Shown here in pieces: positions 62,222-64,000 of a stretch of DNA of 64,000 nt. Numbering within the stretch: position 1 is the stretch's first letter; every line of letters begins with the position of its first letter. Source of the DNA: Collinsella tanakaei (GTDB lineage Bacteria > Actinomycetota > Coriobacteriia > Coriobacteriales > Coriobacteriaceae). A program made the position numbers and the translations under genes. The stretch covers positions 124,001 through 188,000 of the forward strand of contig NZ_JAUDCO010000001.1 of NCBI RefSeq assembly GCF_030373545.1. Direction: 5' to 3'. The notes under the pieces were generated by a model, which saw only the letters and a list, made by a program, of their open reading frames with translations, was not told the origin of the DNA and ran no database searches.

Positions 62222-63019
62222 ATGACACGTTTTTGCACCTCGTGCGGAGCTCCCGTAGACGACCAGACAGCGTTTTGCACCCGCTGCGGCGCGCAACTCG
62301 GCAGCCAGCCGACCGCGGCCGGCGAGCAGGGCAACGCGACCGCTGGCGCCGAGCAGATTACCGCCGAGCCTCAATCGCCGACGACGGCGCCCATGCCGAG
62401 CCCCGCGCCCGCCGCAAGCAGCGATGCGCCCGGACCCCATCGCAGGACCGTGCCCGTCTACGCCCTCGTCGTCATGATGGCATCCGTCGTCGCGGTATGC
62501 GGCGTCGTCCTTGCGGTACTGGCGCTCCACCCCTTGGGCGCCAATCAGGCCACCCAGCAGGAAGCGACCGAGATCCGCGTCATCGAGCCCGAAGCCAAAG
62601 ATGAGGCCGACGACGATATCGAGATCGTGGAAAAGCAGGTCGAACCGGCAGAGGAGCCCGCAGAACCCGCGCCCGCCGAGCAAAGCGAGGCCCCGGTGCA
62701 GCAGGAAGAGCCGCAAGCACAGCAGCCCTCCGCTCCCAACAACTATTACGTATGCCCCGATTCGGCCACGCACGTGTACAGCGACAACGAGCTCTACGCT
62801 ATGTCAGCCGACGAGCTCGAGCTGGCGCGCAACGAGATCTACGCCCGCTACGGACGCGGGTTCAGCACTGACTACCTGCAGGCATACTTTGATTCCCAAG
62901 CGTGGTACACGCGCAAGTACAGCCCGGAGGAGTTTGACGCCATGGCCAGCCCGCTCAACGCCACCGAGCAGCAAAACGTCGACAACATGCTCCGCGTGGA
63001 AAAGGACCTGCGCAACTAG
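62222..63019 (+). CDS. Zinc-ribbon membrane protein with C-terminal YARHG domain
   Basis: A 265-residue protein. A zinc ribbon (Cys5, Cys8, Cys19, Cys22) is followed by a Pro/Ala linker, one membrane helix (about 78-100), an acidic Glu/Pro segment (about 115-175) and a YARHG domain (LELARNEIYARYGRGF, then FDSQAWYTRKYSPEEFD). YARHG domains are extracellular and thought to act at the peptidoglycan surface. It shares its ribbon-helix-exterior layout with the protein at 58428. The ATG at 62222 is used; a TTG at 62210 is possible. Confidence 0.87.
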   Translation: MTRFCTSCGAPVDDQTAFCTRCGAQLGSQPTAAGEQGNATAGAEQITAEPQSPTTAPMPSPAPAASSDAPGPHRRTVPVYALVVMMASVVAVCGVVLAVLALHPLGANQATQQEATEIRVIEPEAKDEADDDIEIVEKQVEPAEEPAEPAPAEQSEAPVQQEEPQAQQPSAPNNYYVCPDSATHVYSDNELYAMSADELELARNEIYARYGRGFSTDYLQAYFDSQAWYTRKYSPEEFDAMASPLNATEQQNVDNMLRVEKDLRN

Positions 63020-63144
63020 CGGGCTGCGCACCAAACAAAACCAGCACACCGCTGCACGCGAGTCCTCGAAGCGCTTTGCGGCGTGCTCACGCGTCCACAC
63101 GACCCCGTTTCGGCGCCACATCTGAGCCGCCGGGACACTACCCC

Positions 63145-63271
63145 CGTTTAGAAGACGGTTTTGCGGCGGCCTGCCAAGTAGCGCTAAAACCGCCAAGGCT
63201 CCCACCTGCGGTTTCTATGCAGCACAAGCTCCTTATACGCGCGGTGCGCCGCCAAAACCGTCTTCTAAACG
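63145..63271 (+). repeat. 127-nt structured element, copy 3
   Basis: The ends pair over 18 bp (CGTTTAGAAGACGGTTTT with AAAACCGTCTTCTAAACG). AAGTAG is at positions 32-37 and CTGCGGT at 62-68. It fills much of the 63020-63417 gap; no gene is seen there. Confidence 0.85.
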
Positions 63272-63417
63272 CATGTTTTGGTTTCCCGGTGCCAAACTGC
63301 AGCTTGATCATCGATTGAAAGCGCCGCGGCACATGGCCCACCGCCTCGGCAACGCGACGCACCTCGCCGTTCCCGGCAAGCCGCAACACTCCGCCCGGAC
63401 CTGAACGATTATTTCAT

Positions 63418-63465
63418 GTACCTAATTATTCGGTACCTTGACTTTATCCTTATCGGTAGTAATCT
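63418..63465 (+). promoter_or_regulatory. Probable promoter and operator of the MarR gene
   Basis: GTACC (63418-63422) and GGTAC (63432-63436) form an inverted repeat around an AT-rich core. TTGACT (63438-63443) and TAATCT (63460-63465) are spaced 16 bp and could be the -35 and -10 boxes. A palindrome touching the -35 of a MarR gene suits autorepression. Confidence 0.5.
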
Positions 63466-63511
63466 TCTTTCGTCAAACCGAACGAATCGCATACAGAGAG
63501 AGGAGTAACGC

Positions 63512-64000
63512 ATGTGTATGCCCGCCGACGACACGTCGTCGCGGCCCGATGAGCGGCATGCCCGTCCAGCGCCGGATGAGCCGCAGCCTTCGGACTCCCC
63601 CGAGGAGGCGCGCGCCCGCCGTCTCTTGTGGGATATCGGCTTTTGCGGCCAGTACCTGCACTTTCACAGCGGTGGTAGGTCGGGCCGCGCGGCCATCATC
63701 TGCCTGCTCGCCAAAAACGGGGGTCAGATGTCGCAACAGGAGCTCGGCTCCTTCTTCGAGCTCAAGCCGGGCTCGCTGTCGGAGATTCTCGCAAAGATCG
63801 AGAACGCCGGCTTGATCGAGCGCACGCGCAACCCCGAGGACCGGCGCCAGCTCACCATCCGCCTCACCGAAAAGGGAATCGAGGAGGCGGCGCGCGAGCA
63901 GGAGGGGCGCAACCAATTCCGTCGCCAGGCGTTCGCGTGCCTGAGCGAGACGGAGCAAGAGCAGCTGCTCGACATGCTCGATAAGATTCGAACGCATTGG
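63512..64000 (+). CDS. MarR-family transcriptional regulator (cut by window end)
   Basis: The reading frame is open for 163 codons to the last base. After a hydrophilic N-terminus (MCMPADDTSSRPDERHARPA, through about residue 35) comes a winged helix: GGQMSQQELGSFFELKPGSLSEILAKIENAGLIERTRNPEDRRQLTIRLTEKG contains the recognition helix and the DRR wing typical of MarR. AGGAG precedes the ATG at 63512. The 3' end and the regulated genes lie outside the window. Confidence 0.9.
   Translation, partial: MCMPADDTSSRPDERHARPAPDEPQPSDSPEEARARRLLWDIGFCGQYLHFHSGGRSGRAAIICLLAKNGGQMSQQELGSFFELKPGSLSEILAKIENAGLIERTRNPEDRRQLTIRLTEKGIEEAAREQEGRNQFRRQAFACLSETEQEQLLDMLDKIRTHW

Overview
The window is a high-GC, tightly packed bacterial chromosome segment. 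It carries an anaerobic citrate-fermentation locus, a Na+-translocating oxaloacetate decarboxylase, NfnAB-type transhydrogenase, Tat-type lipoprotein solute receptors, zinc-ribbon membrane proteins and no respiratory genes. Together these suggest a Coriobacteriia member of the Collinsella type; that assignment is an inference from gene content, codon bias and protein style. No rRNA, prophage, transposase or CRISPR array was seen. There is one tRNA, an initiator tRNA-Met.

Region 1-22 kb is housekeeping and transport: glmS (cut by the window start), a LacI regulator, larE, a CorA channel, an M20 amidohydrolase with a YfcC-type carrier, a gamma-carbonic anhydrase-like protein, an MBL hydrolase, the tRNA, coaX, a folP-folK fusion coupled to birA, a sirtuin, exonuclease III, a CPA2 antiporter and a complete ECF transporter (T, double ATPase, S). 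Region 22.6-28.6 kb reads mostly rightward: glmU, prs, pth and nfnAB.

Region 29-43.2 kb is the metabolic centrepiece. A leftward operon encodes a split oxaloacetate decarboxylase: a two-repeat accessory protein, a free biotin carrier, OadB, a 45-residue OadG-like peptide, CitX and a biotin-less OadA. A CitMHS citrate carrier is divergent from it. A GntR regulator with citG, the leftward citDEF operon, and a LysR regulator with citC follow. This gives citrate uptake, lyase maturation (CitG, CitX, CitC), cleavage to acetate plus oxaloacetate, and decarboxylation coupled to Na+ export.

Region 43.3-57 kb holds an AbrB-type membrane protein, two polar amino-acid ABC systems, yqeY, a PpiC foldase, prfA and an aldose epimerase. 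Region 57-64 kb holds a YqhQ-family protein, zinc-ribbon membrane proteins, a low-molecular-weight phosphatase and a MarR regulator cut by the window end.

The least explained content is intergenic. Several families of dispersed inverted-repeat elements are present. The most striking has three copies of exactly 127 nt (60991-61117, 61269-61395, 63145-63271) whose terminal stems differ in sequence but stay complementary within each copy, with internal motifs at fixed positions; two more distant relatives lie at 9658-9787 and 37221-37348. Other families are a 26-bp sequence in inverted pairs (near 25.3 and 52.4 kb), a 33-nt hairpin that starts directly after two unrelated stop codons, and a 106-bp nearly perfect palindrome at 44.4 kb.
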